7,374 bases of DNA, taken from contig JAMONQ010000156.1 of the NCBI GenBank assembly GCA_027065635.1, forward strand, positions 1 to 7,374, read 5' to 3'. A program made the translations under genes and the position numbers. Source of the DNA: Campylobacterales bacterium. GTDB taxonomy: Bacteria > Campylobacterota > Campylobacteria > Campylobacterales > Hydrogenimonadaceae. The notes beneath the pieces are model-generated. The model did not search any database. It saw only the letters and a list, made by a program, of their open reading frames with translations, and was not told the origin of the DNA. Of this stretch, positions 6,256-7,374 are shown piece after piece (position 1 is the stretch's first letter; each line of letters starts with the position of its first letter).

Positions 6256-7044
6256 ATGAAAAACTCACTGGTCAAATCGAGGATATTCACCTTGATTGCA
6301 CTGGGGATTCTGCTCTATTGGTTCGTGATTCCGGCCGTATTGACGCACAACGTCGTAGAGCTCGCCAGAGTCGGGAAGGCGGATGAGATTCCGGCTATCG
6401 CCTACAAAGTCTGGAACCACTATCAAAAAGGGCAGTATGTCAGCAACACTACACCGAAAGATGCGGTGGGAGATCTAAAGAAGATGATAGAAGAGGATGC
6501 GGAGCTGTCCGTCGTCACCGCGCCGATCTGGTATGTGGCGCTGGAGGCTCCCAACTACCCCAAGGAGACGTTTCCAGAAGGGATTCCGGTCTATTATCAC
6601 TTCGACGGCTTCAGCGGCGACGTTCATGAGATGAATACGATCAACCACTACATAGGTATGGATCCGATGGAAAGAGGTGCACCGTATCTTAGGGCCCTTG
6701 CGCCTTACGCCCTGGTGCTCGTGGCGCTTTTGATGGTCTACTATATCCTCTACGACTCCAAGATACTCGATCTGCTGATGCTGATCCCGGTCTTTTTGCC
6801 GGTTATCTTTCTGGGCTTTTACGCCTACTGGCTCTACTGGTTCGGTCACCATATGCACTCCTGGGGGGCTTTCAAGATCAAGCCCTTCATGCCGACGGTG
6901 TTCGGTGACGGGAAGGTGGCCCAGTTTACGACACACTCCTATCCGACTACGGGTTTTTGGCTCTTGCTGGCGATAAGTCTATTTAGTCTTCTCGCCATCA
7001 TATCCAGACGTAAAGCAAGAAAACAGGCACGCGAAGCGGCATAG
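6256..7044 (+). CDS. nosB: NosB membrane protein of clade II N2O respiration
   Basis: A 262-aa integral membrane protein sitting between nosZ and nosD, the position of nosB in Wolinella succinogenes, where it is needed for N2O respiration. The exact biochemical role is not settled. One membrane helix (about 10-30) precedes a long periplasm-like domain (31-145). Three more helices follow (about 146-166, 171-196 and 233-250), with a basic tail (RRKARKQAR) probably in the cytoplasm. The large domain contains YYHFDGFSGDVHEMNTINHYIGMDP with H115, H124 and H131. The loop after the third helix contains GHHMHSW (H198, H199, M200, H201) and later H227. So many His and Met residues beside the membrane suggest binding of copper or haem, but that is inference. 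No CxxCH motif is present. The start is set by AAAGGA at 7 nt. It is named from gene order and topology, since I could not run a search. Confidence 0.82.
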   Translation: MKNSLVKSRIFTLIALGILLYWFVIPAVLTHNVVELARVGKADEIPAIAYKVWNHYQKGQYVSNTTPKDAVGDLKKMIEEDAELSVVTAPIWYVALEAPNYPKETFPEGIPVYYHFDGFSGDVHEMNTINHYIGMDPMERGAPYLRALAPYALVLVALLMVYYILYDSKILDLLMLIPVFLPVIFLGFYAYWLYWFGHHMHSWGAFKIKPFMPTVFGDGKVAQFTTHSYPTTGFWLLLAISLFSLLAIISRRKARKQAREAA

Positions 7045-7050
7045 GGGAAA

Positions 7051-7374
7051 ATGGTGTTTAGAGTAGGGTGTCTGATCTTTTTTCTCGTAAACTCTGCCGG
7101 CGCGAATATTTTGCAAAAGGCGATCGACAGTGCGGAACCGGGCTCGAGACTGGAGCTGCCTGCCGGTGAGTATAGAGGAAACATCGTGATCGACAAGCCT
7201 CTGATCATAGACGGAGTGGACAAGGGTGCAAAAATCGTCGGCGACGGAAACGGCACGGTCGTCAAGATCAGAAGCTCCTACGTCACTCTAAAAAACCTGA
7301 CGATACTTGGTAGCGGCAGCGAACATCAGTCGCTCGATGCAGGAGTATCGATAAAGGATGCCGAACACGTGACG
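7051..7374 (+). CDS. nosD: NosD, periplasmic beta-helix CuZ-assembly protein, 3' partial
   Basis: The first 108 codons of nosD, cut by the window end. The protein starts MVFRVGCLIFFLVNSAGA, a Sec signal with likely cleavage after residue 18. The mature start NILQKAIDSAEPGSRLELPAGEYRG, then IVIDKPLIIDG, is the usual opening of NosD and other CASH-domain right-handed beta-helix proteins. Repeating strands continue (VVKIRSSYVTLKNLTILGSG). NosD works with the NosF/NosY transporter in building the CuZ site of NosZ; nosF and nosY would be expected downstream, outside the window. It begins 6 nt after the nosB stop, so the two genes are one operon. AGGGG (7043-7047) lies only 3 nt before ATG 7051 but 6 nt before the adjacent GTG 7054, so the start may be one codon later. 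Confidence 0.9.
   Translation, partial: MVFRVGCLIFFLVNSAGANILQKAIDSAEPGSRLELPAGEYRGNIVIDKPLIIDGVDKGAKIVGDGNGTVVKIRSSYVTLKNLTILGSGSEHQSLDAGVSIKDAEHVT

Noticed and set aside
6240..6389. A short frame starting at ATG 6240 and overlapping the start of nosB, as a possible leader peptide
   Set aside because: It has no ribosome site of its own. It uses the bases that serve nosB and runs out of frame into nosB with no coding signal.
1..7374. CRISPR arrays, tRNA or rRNA genes, insertion sequences, attachment sites
   Set aside because: I saw no regularly spaced repeats, cloverleaf, rRNA-like sequence, transposase or long terminal inverted repeats.

Overview
The window reads as a piece of a Campylobacterota (Epsilonproteobacteria) chromosome, most like deep-sea or free-living genera such as Sulfurovum, Nitratifractor, Nitratiruptor or Hydrogenimonas. 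The evidence is a Sec-exported clade II nitrous oxide reductase with a C-terminal cytochrome c domain, followed by nosB and nosD in the order known from Wolinella succinogenes. Other signs are an Aer/CetB-type PAS protein with the NIVRHPDMP motif, compact coding with overlapping genes, and AT-rich intergenic regions between moderate-GC genes. The genus is inference; no rRNA or other decisive marker is present.

Layout. (1) Positions 2-505 (+) hold the 3' part of a membrane protein with a coiled coil and an acidic, low-complexity tail; I do not recognise it. (2) Positions 505-2697 (+) encode a complete superfamily 1 helicase of the UPF1/IGHMBP2 type, joined to the previous gene by a TGATG stop/start overlap. 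(3) Positions 2691-3221 (-) encode a single-domain PAS redox-sensor-like protein, convergent with the helicase (7-nt overlap) and divergent from nosZ. (4) Positions 3222-3453 are an AT-rich divergent control region with a 21-bp perfect palindrome, a TTAAC/GTTAA inverted repeat and a leader hairpin. (5) Positions 3454-6057 (+) encode nosZ. (6) Positions 6058-6255 are an intergenic region with a GC-rich UUCG-type hairpin and then a textbook FNR-type promoter (TTGAT-N4-ATCAA centred about 41.5 bp before the predicted start site, plus a perfect TATAAT). (7) Positions 6256-7044 (+) encode nosB. (8) Positions 7051-7374 (+) hold the start of nosD, cut by the window end.

How it works together. NosZ reduces N2O to N2 in the periplasm through a CuZ cluster and a CuA centre, with electrons probably arriving through its own fused haem. 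NosB is a membrane protein needed for clade II N2O respiration in Wolinella. NosD is a periplasmic beta-helix protein needed, with the NosFY transporter, for building CuZ. The regulatory sites suggest that nosZ and the nosB-nosD unit are controlled separately by Crp/Fnr-family regulators: a TTAAC-type repeat before nosZ and a TTGAT-type box before nosB. The PAS protein beside nosZ may link behaviour or signalling to redox state, but that is inferred from position only. I found no wholly new system. The most interesting material is the regulatory DNA around nosZ and nosB.
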